This document shows positions 6,790-14,929 of a stretch of DNA of 18,858 bases, piece after piece. The notes under the pieces are model-generated. The model saw nothing but the letters and a program-made list of their open reading frames with translations. It did not search any database and was not told where the DNA came from. The translations under genes were made by a program, and so were the position numbers. The first letter of the stretch is position 1; every line of letters starts with the position of its first letter. The stretch is from Planctomycetes bacterium RBG_16_41_13 (GTDB taxonomy: Bacteria > Planctomycetota > Brocadiia > Brocadiales > Brocadiaceae): assembly GCA_001828295.1 (NCBI GenBank), contig MHYI01000003.1:1-18858 (forward strand), given 5' to 3'.

Positions 6790-8604
6790 TTACGTTCTTG
6801 ATTTTTTTGCGAGGTAGATCATAAGGATTGAGATATCTGCCGGCGATACCCCGGAAATGCGTGAGGCTTGTCCTAAAGATAATGGGCGTATCTGTGAAAG
6901 TTTTTGGCTCGCCTCTCTTCTTAATTCTGTAATGTGTGAATAGTCCAGCCAATCCGGAATCCTGTAGTCTTCCATCTTTTTAAATTTCGCTATTTGGCTG
7001 TATTGGCGTTCTATATATCCCTTATATTTTGTTTCAATCTCCACCTGTTCCTGTACATCTCCGGGCACGTGTTTTTTGGCAAGTTCGGAGTCTATTCCGA
7101 GAAGTTGAACAAACGTTTGTTCCGGGCGGCTGAGTATTTTTGCTAACGTGTCTTGCCCCGCCATTTTATGGTTCAGGTATGCAAGGGTTTCTGCAATGAG
7201 GAGTTCTTTTTCCCGTAATGCACTCCATTGCTGATCTGAAATGAGTCCGTATTTGTGCCCGTATTTCATCAGTCGTCTGTCTGCGTTGTCCTGACGCAAA
7301 AGCAGCCGGTATTCCGCGCGTGAAGTAAACAGCCGGTATGGCTCCTCGGTGCCTTTTGTAACAAGATCGTCAATGAGTACTCCGATATATGCTTCTGAAC
7401 GGTCAAGAATAAACGGCTCTTTTTTCTGTATTTTCAGGGCGGCATTAATCCCGGCCATTATTCCCTGTGCAGCAGCTTCTTCGTAACCGGAAGTGCCGTT
7501 GATTTGTCCGGCAAGATAAAGATTCTCTACCGCTTTTGTTTCCAGGGATAGTTTTAGCTGTGTAGGCGGCACGAAATCATATTCTATCGCATAGCCATAT
7601 CGAACGATTTCCGCAGCTTCCAGCCCTTCAATGGAATGGACTATTTTTTCCTGCACGTCATGAGGCATACTTGTGGAAATGCCGTTACAGTATATTTCCA
7701 GCGTATCGAGCCCCTCCGGTTCCAGAAATATTTGATGCTGCAGTTTGTCCGGAAAACGCACGATTTTATCCTCCAGCGATGGGCAATACCTTGGGCCGGT
7801 CGTACTAATTTGACCGGTATAAAGCGGTGCGCGATTAAGGTTGGACATGACAATTTCATGTGTGGTCTGGTTTGTGTAGGTTATGTAACAGGGTACTTGT
7901 GTACGGGATAATGTTTTTGTTGAAAATGAAAATGACCGCGGATTTTCGTCGCCATGTTGTGGTTTAAGGTTTTTGAAGTTTATAGTGCGCCCGTTAAGAC
8001 GGGGAGAAGTGCCGGTTTTAAGTCTTTGTATTTCAAGCCCAAGATCACGCAGGGAACCGGATAATCTTTCAGAAGAGAGTTCTCCAATCCTGCCACCGCT
8101 CGTCATGTAGTTTCCGATGTGGATTATACCTTTTAGAAATGTGCCTGTGGTAAGGATCACCGCCTTTGATTTGTATTGTAAACCACTCTGGCCGGCAACG
8201 CCGGCGACCTTATTGTCTATGACAATAAGGCCGTCCGCAATTTCCTGCTTCAAAAAAAGATTATCCTGGCGCTCCAATCTTTTTTTCATGGCTACCTGAT
8301 AGGCTTTTTTATCGGCCTGGGCGCGTGGTGAATGTACTGCGGGGCCTTTTTTTGTGTTGAGCATGCGAAACTGAATACCCGTTGCATCAATCACCTGCGC
8401 CATTTCTCCGCCCAATGCGTCGATTTCTCTCACGAGCTGCCCCTTGGCAATACCCCCAATTGCAGGATTGCAGGACATTTGTGCGATTGTATCGAGGTTT
8501 ATTGAGAGAAGGGCGGTATTCAGTCCCATGCGCGCCGAAGCTAAAGCGGCTTCGCATCCGGCATGTCCCGCGCCAACAACAATAACATCAAACTCCGTAT
8601 GCAT
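6790..8604 (-). CDS. mnmG: tRNA uridine-5-carboxymethylaminomethyl modification enzyme MnmG (GidA)
   Basis: The 604-residue protein is typical MnmG (E. coli has about 629). With MnmE it uses FAD, NADH, a folate carbon and glycine or ammonium to add (carboxymethyl)aminomethyl to C5 of wobble uridine 34 in certain tRNAs. The N-terminal FAD-binding Rossmann motif GAGHAG is at 11-16, followed by the family stretch CNPAIGG (46-52). Both family signatures are visible: RYCPSLED (273-280, including the conserved cysteine) and AGQINGTSGYEEAA (366-379). The helical C-terminal tRNA/MnmE-binding region ends with LGQASRISGVSPADISIL, which is characteristic. The ATG lies 3 nt after the rny stop with no clear Shine-Dalgarno, so translation is probably coupled to rny. 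mnmE is not in the window. Confidence 0.98.
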   Translation of the reverse strand: MHTEFDVIVVGAGHAGCEAALASARMGLNTALLSINLDTIAQMSCNPAIGGIAKGQLVREIDALGGEMAQVIDATGIQFRMLNTKKGPAVHSPRAQADKKAYQVAMKKRLERQDNLFLKQEIADGLIVIDNKVAGVAGQSGLQYKSKAVILTTGTFLKGIIHIGNYMTSGGRIGELSSERLSGSLRDLGLEIQRLKTGTSPRLNGRTINFKNLKPQHGDENPRSFSFSTKTLSRTQVPCYITYTNQTTHEIVMSNLNRAPLYTGQISTTGPRYCPSLEDKIVRFPDKLQHQIFLEPEGLDTLEIYCNGISTSMPHDVQEKIVHSIEGLEAAEIVRYGYAIEYDFVPPTQLKLSLETKAVENLYLAGQINGTSGYEEAAAQGIMAGINAALKIQKKEPFILDRSEAYIGVLIDDLVTKGTEEPYRLFTSRAEYRLLLRQDNADRRLMKYGHKYGLISDQQWSALREKELLIAETLAYLNHKMAGQDTLAKILSRPEQTFVQLLGIDSELAKKHVPGDVQEQVEIETKYKGYIERQYSQIAKFKKMEDYRIPDWLDYSHITELRREASQKLSQIRPLSLGQASRISGVSPADISILMIYLAKKSRT

Positions 8605-8607
8605 ATG

Positions 8608-10164
8608 TTATTTCGCGCGTTCTATAAAGCGTGTTTCCCGAATAACGGTAACAATAACCTCTCCCGGATATTCTAATTGCTTTTCTATTTCGTTTGCGAT
8701 GTCGTAACACATCTTTGCCGCAGCCTTGTCGTTTACTTTATCCGGACAAACCATGATGCGGATTTCTCTTCCTGCCTGAATGGCATAAGCGCTTTCTACG
8801 CCGTTGAAAGAGGTTGCAATTCCCTCAAGTTTTTCAAGGCGCTTGATATATTTTTCCAACGTTTCTCTTCTTGCGCCGGGCCTTCCGGCAGAAATCGCAT
8901 CTGCTGCGCTTACCAAAACAGTGTAAACAGATTCAACAGGCCTTTCCTCGTGATGTCCGCCAATAGCGTTAATCACTTCATTCCTTTCATCATAACGCTT
9001 TGCAAGATCAGCGCCTACGAGGGCATGTGTTCCTTCGGATTCAGACCCGGTTGCCTTTCCAATATCGTGCAAAAGTCCACATCTTTTCGCAAGAGCAACA
9101 TCTAATTTCAATTCTCCTGCAAGGATGCCCATGAGATTCGCAACCTCTATTGAGTGTTTTAGTTGATTTTGCCCGTAACTGGTTCTGTATTTAAGCCTTC
9201 CGACAAGTCTTATTAATTCCGGATGGATGTGGTGAACGCCAAGGTCGAAACATGTTTGTTTTCCTGTTTCCATTATGACTTGTTCTATTTCCTTTTCCGT
9301 TTCTTTTACGAGTTCTTCAATGTGGGCGGGGTGGATTCTTCCGTCAACGATCAATTTTTCCATAGATTGCCGGGCAATTTCCCTGCGTACACAATCAAAA
9401 CCGGAGAGAACAATTACTCCGGGAGTATCATCTACGATAACGTCGATACCTGTTGCTTTTTCGAAAGCGCGGATGTTTCTACCTTCTCTTCCGATAATAC
9501 GTCCCTTCATTTCGTTGTTGGGCAGTTCAATTGAGCTGACAATATTTTCTGCGGTATGGGAAGAGGCACACCGTTGAATTGATGTGGTAATTAATGACAA
9601 TGCCGTTTGTTCAGCATTTTCCTTTGCCCCTTCTATCTTCTTTGAGATTAATTCAGCGCATTTGATATCAAGTTCTCTTTCCAGCCGGGACAATAACAGT
9701 TTTTCCGCTTCATCCCTTGACATATTGGAGATTTTAAGAAGCGTGTTATTTTCTTCTTCTATGATTTTTTCCAGTTCTATGTTCTTTTCATCAAGTTTTT
9801 TTTCTTTAATGCCTAAATTAGCGGACAGGGTATCAAGATGCTTTTCCTTTTTTGTTAATAACTCGACTTTTCGTTCCAGGTTGTCGTCTCTTTTACTTAA
9901 CCTTCTTTCCTGCTGTCTCAACTCGATTTTTGTTTCTTGCATCTCTTTTTCTATTGCTTCTCTGCGTTGAAACAATTCGGCTTTTGCCGAGAGTTCGGCT
10001 TCTTTTTTTATTTTTTCAGCCTCTCTCTTTGAATCTTCAATAAGTTGCTTTACCTTCTTTTCCTTTTCAGCCTGTTTTTTTCTTATTACCGCAATGCAGA
10101 TAAAATAGCCAATGGCGATACAAACAGGAAAAAGGAGATAACAAGGAAACTGGTAGATTTGCAT
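8608..10164 (-). CDS. rny: ribonuclease Y (membrane-anchored endoribonuclease)
   Basis: The protein has 518 residues, the normal RNase Y length. It has an N-terminal membrane anchor (about 8-27) and a long charged coiled coil (about 30-190). A KH RNA-binding domain follows, with GRIIGREGRN at 221-230. Next is an HD hydrolase domain with HD at 366-367 in LLHDIGK and GGHHEERP at 402-409, then a conserved C-terminal domain. RNase Y makes the first endonucleolytic cuts in mRNA decay and takes the role of RNase E in organisms lacking that enzyme. The start is fixed by an in-frame TAG two codons upstream, although the ribosome site (AGAGA next to the ATG) is poor. It heads the minus-strand block and probably shares a message with mnmG. 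Its upstream region carries a structured element at 10261-10317. Confidence 0.98.
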   Translation of the reverse strand: MQIYQFPCYLLFPVCIAIGYFICIAVIRKKQAEKEKKVKQLIEDSKREAEKIKKEAELSAKAELFQRREAIEKEMQETKIELRQQERRLSKRDDNLERKVELLTKKEKHLDTLSANLGIKEKKLDEKNIELEKIIEEENNTLLKISNMSRDEAEKLLLSRLERELDIKCAELISKKIEGAKENAEQTALSLITTSIQRCASSHTAENIVSSIELPNNEMKGRIIGREGRNIRAFEKATGIDVIVDDTPGVIVLSGFDCVRREIARQSMEKLIVDGRIHPAHIEELVKETEKEIEQVIMETGKQTCFDLGVHHIHPELIRLVGRLKYRTSYGQNQLKHSIEVANLMGILAGELKLDVALAKRCGLLHDIGKATGSESEGTHALVGADLAKRYDERNEVINAIGGHHEERPVESVYTVLVSAADAISAGRPGARRETLEKYIKRLEKLEGIATSFNGVESAYAIQAGREIRIMVCPDKVNDKAAAKMCYDIANEIEKQLEYPGEVIVTVIRETRFIERAK

Positions 10165-10260
10165 TCTCTAATTATGAGCAGATATATAGCGCCCATCCTC
10201 CGGGGAAAAAATGAAAATATAATAGTGGTCGTACCAAACTATGGGAAAAACTACTTCTGA

Positions 10261-10317
10261 AGGTCGAAAAGCCCTTGCCGGAGAACGGCAAGGCCTAAGG
10301 ATATGCTACCGGGACCT
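10261..10317. promoter_or_regulatory. compact structured element in the rny upstream region, class unknown
   Basis: AGGTC (10261-10265) and GACCT (10313-10317) can close a domain. Inside it is a strong GC hairpin: CCTTGCCG (10273-10280), loop GAGAA, CGGCAAGG (10286-10293). It is an island of GC in AT-rich DNA, 97 bp upstream of the rny start. Read on the minus strand, the hairpin is followed by TTTT, so it could be an attenuator or weak terminator in the rny leader. Read on the plus strand it carries AAAAGCC and GGCCTAAGG, which superficially recall parts of GEMM-type c-di-GMP aptamers. The rest of that consensus is not found, so no riboswitch class is assigned. Confidence 0.35.
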
Positions 10318-10954
10318 AATGAGGAATGAAAAAGCGGGATATTATGTAATGTTATGTGCTATATTTTGATAGAATAATGCAACAGTGACAAACATATGAG
10401 AAAATACTTACCAAAACACATTTCCGGCAAATTAACGTGAGGGATTAATTTTGCCAGATTTTGTTGTCTGTATATTTTTTCTTTTGGATCCATAAATATC
10501 ATATTGGATGCTGACCGTTTTGTTAACAATAACATTAGAGAAATCCCAATCAAAAATCGGATGAAACTTTCAGATTAATAAGAAAGTTGCTTTTCATATC
10601 CCCTGATTCCAGCAAGAATCTATTGTATTACCAATAAAAATAACCCTTAGTGATGAAGCCTTTCAATCGTTCAACTATTTTTAAATAAGAAATAATAATG
10701 AAAATGCTACTAACTGAAAATGGACATTCTTTTAAGAAAAATTATAAAATTCCTTACGAAAATATAATTATAGTGGCAAGGTGTAACTCAATTTCGCATA
10801 TTCGCATCATTCATTAATAATTCAAATTGCAATAGTAATTTATCTTTTTTGTCAAGTCAAGCTAATTATATATCTAATATTAAAAGGTTTAAGTGTTGCA
10901 GGGAAGGTTGTTAAAGATAATATTTTTGCGATTTTCTGATACGGTCTTTGACGC
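10318..10954. other. AT-rich intergenic region without a supported gene
   Basis: About 640 bp of AT-rich DNA lie between the leader element of rny and the promoter of the lipoyl gene. Short frames exist on both strands, but none has a ribosome site or recognisable product. A near-duplicate ATTCGCAT/TTTCGCAT occurs around 10792-10807, and TATAATTATA occurs near 10763. No tRNA, rRNA, insertion sequence or CRISPR structure was seen. It must hold the minus-strand promoter for rny, but I could not pick one with confidence. Confidence 0.5.
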
Positions 10955-10983
10955 TTGACAAGCTTTTCACTGTTCAGTATAAT
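10955..10983 (+). promoter_or_regulatory. perfect-consensus sigma-70 promoter for the lipoyl-domain gene
   Basis: TTGACA at 10955-10960 and TATAAT at 10978-10983 are separated by exactly 17 bp. Both boxes match the consensus perfectly at the optimal spacing. Transcription would start near 10990 and give an untranslated leader of about 64 nt before the ATG at 11054. No operator-like inverted repeat overlaps the boxes. Confidence 0.85.
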
Positions 10984-11053
10984 CGCCTTCCTTTTAGGAA
11001 TTAAACTGATTTTTAAAAGCATTTTTTGTCTCACGATTTTTAGGAGAATAACT

Positions 11054-11347
11054 ATGAAAGTTGATGTGGAGTTGCCGGAAATAGAGGGTAATGGAGATGA
11101 GGCAACAGTTTCTTTTTGGTATGTGGATGAAGATGAGGCGGTTGAAGAAGGTGAAGATCTTGTTGAAATGATTACGGATAAGACGACTTTCAACATAAAT
11201 GCACCAATTACCGGAAGGTTAGTTGAAATTCATGTACAAGAAGGCGATGTGGTAAAAGTAGGTGATATTTTAGCAACACTTGAGACGGAAGAAGAGGAGG
11301 AGGACGAAGACGAAGAGGAAGAGGAGGATGAAGACGAAGAAGAATAG
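11054..11347 (+). CDS. stand-alone lipoyl/biotinyl-attachment domain protein with acidic tail
   Basis: The protein has 97 residues. Residues 1-77 form a lipoyl-type (biotinyl_lipoyl) domain like that at the N-terminus of 2-oxoacid dehydrogenase E2 subunits. K43 in the turn ITDKTTF is at the place of the modified lysine, and the second half (APITGRLVEIHVQEGDVVKVG) is typical. The last 19 residues (79-97) are only Asp and Glu. No E2 catalytic domain, subunit-binding domain or GcvH-like extension follows, so it is a free carrier. Whether lipoyl or biotin is attached, and which enzyme it serves, cannot be told; the surround resembles lipoyl more than the AMKM biotin motif. AGGAG sits 7 nt before the ATG, and a perfect sigma-70 promoter lies upstream. 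holB follows after 84 nt. Confidence 0.88.
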   Translation: MKVDVELPEIEGNGDEATVSFWYVDEDEAVEEGEDLVEMITDKTTFNINAPITGRLVEIHVQEGDVVKVGDILATLETEEEEEDEDEEEEEDEDEEE

Positions 11348-11354
11348 GTGCTGC

Positions 11355-11411
11355 GGTAAATGGTAAATGGTTAATTTTCAATTTTCAATTTTCAATTTTC
11401 AATTTTTTTTT
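11355..11411. repeat. two adjoining heptamer tandem repeats plus T-tract
   Basis: Three copies of a GGTAAAT-type heptamer (11355-11375, the third being GGTTAAT) overlap by two bases into four exact copies of ATTTTCA (11374-11401). The array ends in A followed by nine T. It fills the spacer between the lipoyl gene and holB. Exact heptamer units suggest slipped-strand expansion. The T-tract might help end transcription, but no stable hairpin precedes it. Confidence 0.8.
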
Positions 11412-11431
11412 GCCTTCATTATAAAGGTTTT

Positions 11432-12472
11432 ATGTCTTTTGCGAAAATAATTGGTCAGGAACAGGTTTTATCTTTATTTAAAAATGCCCTTCAAAATGAA
11501 CGTTTAGCGCATGCTTACATCTTTGCCGGTCAGGAAGGGATTGGCAAGATGTTGTTTGCCAGGGAGTTGGCAAAGAAGATATTTTGCCAATCGGGCAAAA
11601 TCGACGGCGCGTGTGACAATTGCAATATATGCAAAAGGATTGATGCTGATAATTTTACGGATATCTTTTTTCTGTTACCCGAGAAGAACCATCGGGTAAT
11701 TAAATTAGAACAATTAAAATATCTACAGGAAATTCTTTTTGTAAAACCTTTAGAATCAAAGCACAAAATTGTCATTGTCGAAGATGCGGACAAGATGAAT
11801 GAGGAAGCCTCGAACTGCTTGCTGAAAACATTAGAAGAACCGCCATTATATGCCATTATACTATTAATAGTAACTTCTTTGGAATCTGTCAGTGAAACGA
11901 TAAAGTCAAGATGCCAGGTAGTGAGGTTCTCTCCGCTATCACTAAAAGCAATGGAGTATATACTCATTGACAGGTTCCAATTAGATAAACAACGGGCCGG
12001 ACAACTTGCTTTAATCTCCGGCGGCAGCCTTAAAAGAGCTGCAATGTTTATGGAGGCGAACGCTTTGGAGAAGAAACATTGGCTTGCAGAAAAACTCTTT
12101 GAGGTAAGTTTGAAGGATAATCTGACCTTTTCCAAAGAGCTATTAAATGAATGGAATATACAGGACATGGAAGTGTTGGAGGAAAAAAGATCGCACGTAA
12201 AAGAACTCTTTTTGCTGTTTTTGATGTATTACCGGGACATACTTATTTGTAAAGCAGGCGGGGCGTATTTTCTTCTCTATTACGATGACTGGAAGGATGC
12301 CTTGATAGCGAAAAGTAAATCTCTGTCAGAAAAGACCCTGTTTAAGATTTTAGAGAGAATAAAAACTTCTTTAAAGTATCTCGACTATAATGCCAATATC
12401 AATTTATTGATTGAAAATATGATTACCGAGATACTTTACCTTCAATCGGACCCTAAGGCCTCGTTTGCGTGA
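11432..12472 (+). CDS. holB: DNA polymerase III delta-prime subunit
   Basis: The protein has 346 residues. It is an AAA+ clamp-loader subunit that, with tau/gamma and delta, loads the beta clamp on DNA. The start FAKIIGQEQVLSLF and HAYIFAG are typical. The P-loop is GQEGIGK (33-39), and a zinc-type cysteine cluster has C52, C61, C64 and C67. The degenerate Walker B region is VEDADKM (116-122), followed by LLKTLEEPP and the sensor/SRC motif (S159, R160, C161). The remainder is the helical collar domain. E. coli delta-prime lacks a working ATPase, whereas here the P-loop is complete. The ATG at 11432 has a modest AAAGG just upstream. The usual partner tmk is not adjacent; the upstream neighbour is the lipoyl-domain gene. 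Confidence 0.93.
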   Translation: MSFAKIIGQEQVLSLFKNALQNERLAHAYIFAGQEGIGKMLFARELAKKIFCQSGKIDGACDNCNICKRIDADNFTDIFFLLPEKNHRVIKLEQLKYLQEILFVKPLESKHKIVIVEDADKMNEEASNCLLKTLEEPPLYAIILLIVTSLESVSETIKSRCQVVRFSPLSLKAMEYILIDRFQLDKQRAGQLALISGGSLKRAAMFMEANALEKKHWLAEKLFEVSLKDNLTFSKELLNEWNIQDMEVLEEKRSHVKELFLLFLMYYRDILICKAGGAYFLLYYDDWKDALIAKSKSLSEKTLFKILERIKTSLKYLDYNANINLLIENMITEILYLQSDPKASFA

Positions 12473-12572
12473 TAATTACGTTGCTGATAACAATTTATCC
12501 CACGGGAAAAGAATAATTACGCACCCCATTATCCACCCTGCCGATGTTATGCGACTACATACAGACAAGTCT

Positions 12573-12609
12573 TTTAAGAAGGGAAATAAGCAAACATTCC
12601 CTTCTTAAA
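12573..12609. repeat. perfect 13-bp inverted repeat between holB and the PilZ gene
   Basis: TTTAAGAAGGGAA (12573-12585) pairs exactly with TTCCCTTCTTAAA (12597-12609) around an 11-nt loop. It begins 100 bp after the holB stop and ends 67 bp before the PilZ gene start. No T-run follows on either strand, so it is not a classic intrinsic terminator. It may be an operator, an mRNA structure or a repeat copy. Confidence 0.6.
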
Positions 12610-12676
12610 CAAAATGCAAAACGCTGGTACTCATTCGCAATTACTGAACCGGGACAACATGGGATTGAGGTGAAAA

Positions 12677-14746
12677 GTGGTTAGCCTTCAAGAGATTATC
12701 CAATTAGCTCAAAACATCCGCCTGGACAGTCAACCGGGAGACTGGAAGACGGTCAGCAAAAAACATTTGATCAACATTTTGAACTATATTCACTTCCAGT
12801 CCGGCGCCATCCTTATAAATTTCAAGCATCTGAAATACAACAATATCATATCCCTTCCAGCCAGGCCGCAACCGTGCCTTGACGATAGTTTCGACTGCCT
12901 TTGGCTTCGACCAAAAGGACTGAAACTGAATTCCTATGAATTCCTCGATATTTTTCTTACTGAGGGAGAAAAACTTATTCGTATTAAAACGGATGTGATG
13001 GCTATAAGCGAGGAAGGAATACGTTTCTCTCTCCCTGATACCTGTTATGAACTCGGACATCAGCGGGTAAAAAGGTATTCATGCGAAGGCGTTCAGGTTG
13101 ATTTCATTCAAAACGGTGCAGTTTTTTCCGGGCGTCTTTTGGATTTTGGCGCCGTTTCATTCTGTGTAGAAGTATCGGCAGTACCGCCTCAATCCTTCTA
13201 TTGGATAAATCCTGAATGCCCGGTCTATATAGTTTTTAAAGACGAACAGGATACCTTTTATTCAGGGACATGCAGAATCATCAGACAAACCGATGGCCAG
13301 AAAACGAGGTCATTCATACTAGAATCCATTGACAAACAGATGCGCAGGTTTAAACCTAAAAAATACCGTAGTTCAAGGCACAAATTGATACCTTCACCAA
13401 ATATCATCTTCCTGCATCCCTTAACCAGTAAGATGGTCAATCTGGAGGTTGAGGATCTGGCAGGTTCGGGTTTATCTGCGAAGGAGTATTACTACAATTC
13501 CATACTTCTGCCGGGTATAATCGTGCCTGAACTTTTTATAGAATTTGCAGATGGTTTTAAGATCAAGTGCAAGGCGCAGGTTGTTTACAGGAATACAGCC
13601 AGAACCAAAGACGGCGCAATGTCTGTAAAGTGTGGTATCGCTTTTCTGGATATGGACATCCATGACCAGGGAAGGCTTTCGGGCATTCTGCATCATGTAG
13701 CGAACAAAAAAACCTACGCCTGCAGCTGGGTGGATCTGGATGCCCTGTGGAAGTTCTTTTTTGAGACGGGTTTTGTATATCCAGGGAAATATGCCCTTAT
13801 GCATACCAATAAGGAACGGTTTAAAGAGACGTATGAGAAGCTGTACATAAAAAATCCTGGTATAGCAAGGCATTTCATCTATCAGAGTAATGGGATAATT
13901 CATGGACATATATCTATACTCCGTTTTTATGAGAATACGTGGTTGCTTCACCACCATGCCGCGAGCAGGTCAAGTGACAGCATGGCAGGCCTTGTTGTGT
14001 TGAACCAGGTTGAGCGGTATATAAACGATTTCCACCGCCTCTATTCAACACACATGAACTATGTTATTTGCTACTTCAGACCAGACAACCGGTTTCCTCA
14101 TCGGGTATTTGGCGGGGTTACGGAATCGATACATGACCCGAAGGGGTCTTCCATCGATCCTTTTGCCTATTTTCATCATCATAAAAATGCAAATCAAATA
14201 GAAATGTCAGCTTTGTGGTCGCTTACGAAAGTGCAACCAGGAGACCTTACGGAGCTTGAAAGCTTTTATAACTATACATCCGGAGGTCTTATGATACACG
14301 CCCTGGATTTGGAGCAAAGTATGCTTGATAGTGACGAACTCAGCAAAGAATATCAACGGCTTGGTTTTAAGAGGGAGCGGAGACTCTTCTCTCTGAAGAA
14401 AGAGGGTATCCTTAAGGCTTTTATCATGTTAAACATCTCTGATACAGGGTTGAACATGTCAGACCTGACCAATTGTATTCATATTATAGTGCTGGAGTCT
14501 GAAGATGTTCCCCGCGATGCCCTTTATTCCTGCCTGTATAAGTTATCAAACTACTATGAGCAGGAAAAAATTCCGGTACTCCTTTACCCTGTCAGCTATG
14601 CCGAAGACCAGTCAATACCTTATGATAAGGTATATAATTTGTGGGCACTGAATATGCAGTATACGGATCAGTACTTCGAGTTCATGGAGGGTTTATTTAG
14701 TCGTGTTCAAAAGGATAGATTTAAGGATGGCGCAAATTTCGGGTAA
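12677..14746 (+). CDS. tandem PilZ-like domains fused to a GNAT-like C-terminal half
   Basis: The protein has 689 residues from a GTG start at 12677, supported by GAGGTG four nt upstream. No signal peptide or membrane segment is seen. An N-terminal helical region (1-60) is followed by two PilZ-like segments: about 128-220 (basic RVKRY, then DFGAVSF) and about 227-335 (basic KKYRSSRH, then EDLAGSGLSA, then a GIAF strand). PilZ domains bind c-di-GMP through an arginine motif and a D/NxSxxG motif; both copies here are divergent (the second has D260-x-A-x-x-G265). Residues about 345-500 and 525-610 resemble GNAT-type acyltransferase folds (YQSNGIIHGHISILRFY; LKKEGILKAFIML). This match is by pattern only and no active site is assigned. 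The next gene is an HD-GYP phosphodiesterase, which supports a c-di-GMP link. PilZ is moderately sure and GNAT less so. Confidence 0.7.
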   Translation: MVSLQEIIQLAQNIRLDSQPGDWKTVSKKHLINILNYIHFQSGAILINFKHLKYNNIISLPARPQPCLDDSFDCLWLRPKGLKLNSYEFLDIFLTEGEKLIRIKTDVMAISEEGIRFSLPDTCYELGHQRVKRYSCEGVQVDFIQNGAVFSGRLLDFGAVSFCVEVSAVPPQSFYWINPECPVYIVFKDEQDTFYSGTCRIIRQTDGQKTRSFILESIDKQMRRFKPKKYRSSRHKLIPSPNIIFLHPLTSKMVNLEVEDLAGSGLSAKEYYYNSILLPGIIVPELFIEFADGFKIKCKAQVVYRNTARTKDGAMSVKCGIAFLDMDIHDQGRLSGILHHVANKKTYACSWVDLDALWKFFFETGFVYPGKYALMHTNKERFKETYEKLYIKNPGIARHFIYQSNGIIHGHISILRFYENTWLLHHHAASRSSDSMAGLVVLNQVERYINDFHRLYSTHMNYVICYFRPDNRFPHRVFGGVTESIHDPKGSSIDPFAYFHHHKNANQIEMSALWSLTKVQPGDLTELESFYNYTSGGLMIHALDLEQSMLDSDELSKEYQRLGFKRERRLFSLKKEGILKAFIMLNISDTGLNMSDLTNCIHIIVLESEDVPRDALYSCLYKLSNYYEQEKIPVLLYPVSYAEDQSIPYDKVYNLWALNMQYTDQYFEFMEGLFSRVQKDRFKDGANFG

Positions 14747-14929
14747 ATTCCTTTTTTGATAATTTATTTAAAAACTTTGATTATAAATGGGGATGAATGC
14801 AAATCGCTTCATTAAACAAGGTTGTAGGTACCGCACATTTTTTCTTTTGATATTCGTGGTAAACGTAAAGACGCCATTTTCTCTCCACTTCTATTTACGC
14901 AAAGCATACTGCCGGCAATCTAAATATCT

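Noticed and set aside
9584..9970. Serine-rich plus-strand frame opposite rny
   Set aside because: It is the antisense shadow of the charged coiled-coil region of RNase Y.
10261..10317. c-di-GMP-I (GEMM) riboswitch
   Set aside because: Only short pieces resemble the 3' half of the consensus; the 5' GNRA-type stem and the GACGC joint are missing, so the class is not assigned.
10359..10553. 64-codon minus-strand frame in the AT-rich gap
   Set aside because: TTG start, no Shine-Dalgarno and no family resemblance; it is likely chance.
11374..11411. CRISPR-like array or intrinsic terminator at the heptamer tract
   Set aside because: Units are only 7 bp without spacers, and no stem precedes the T-run.
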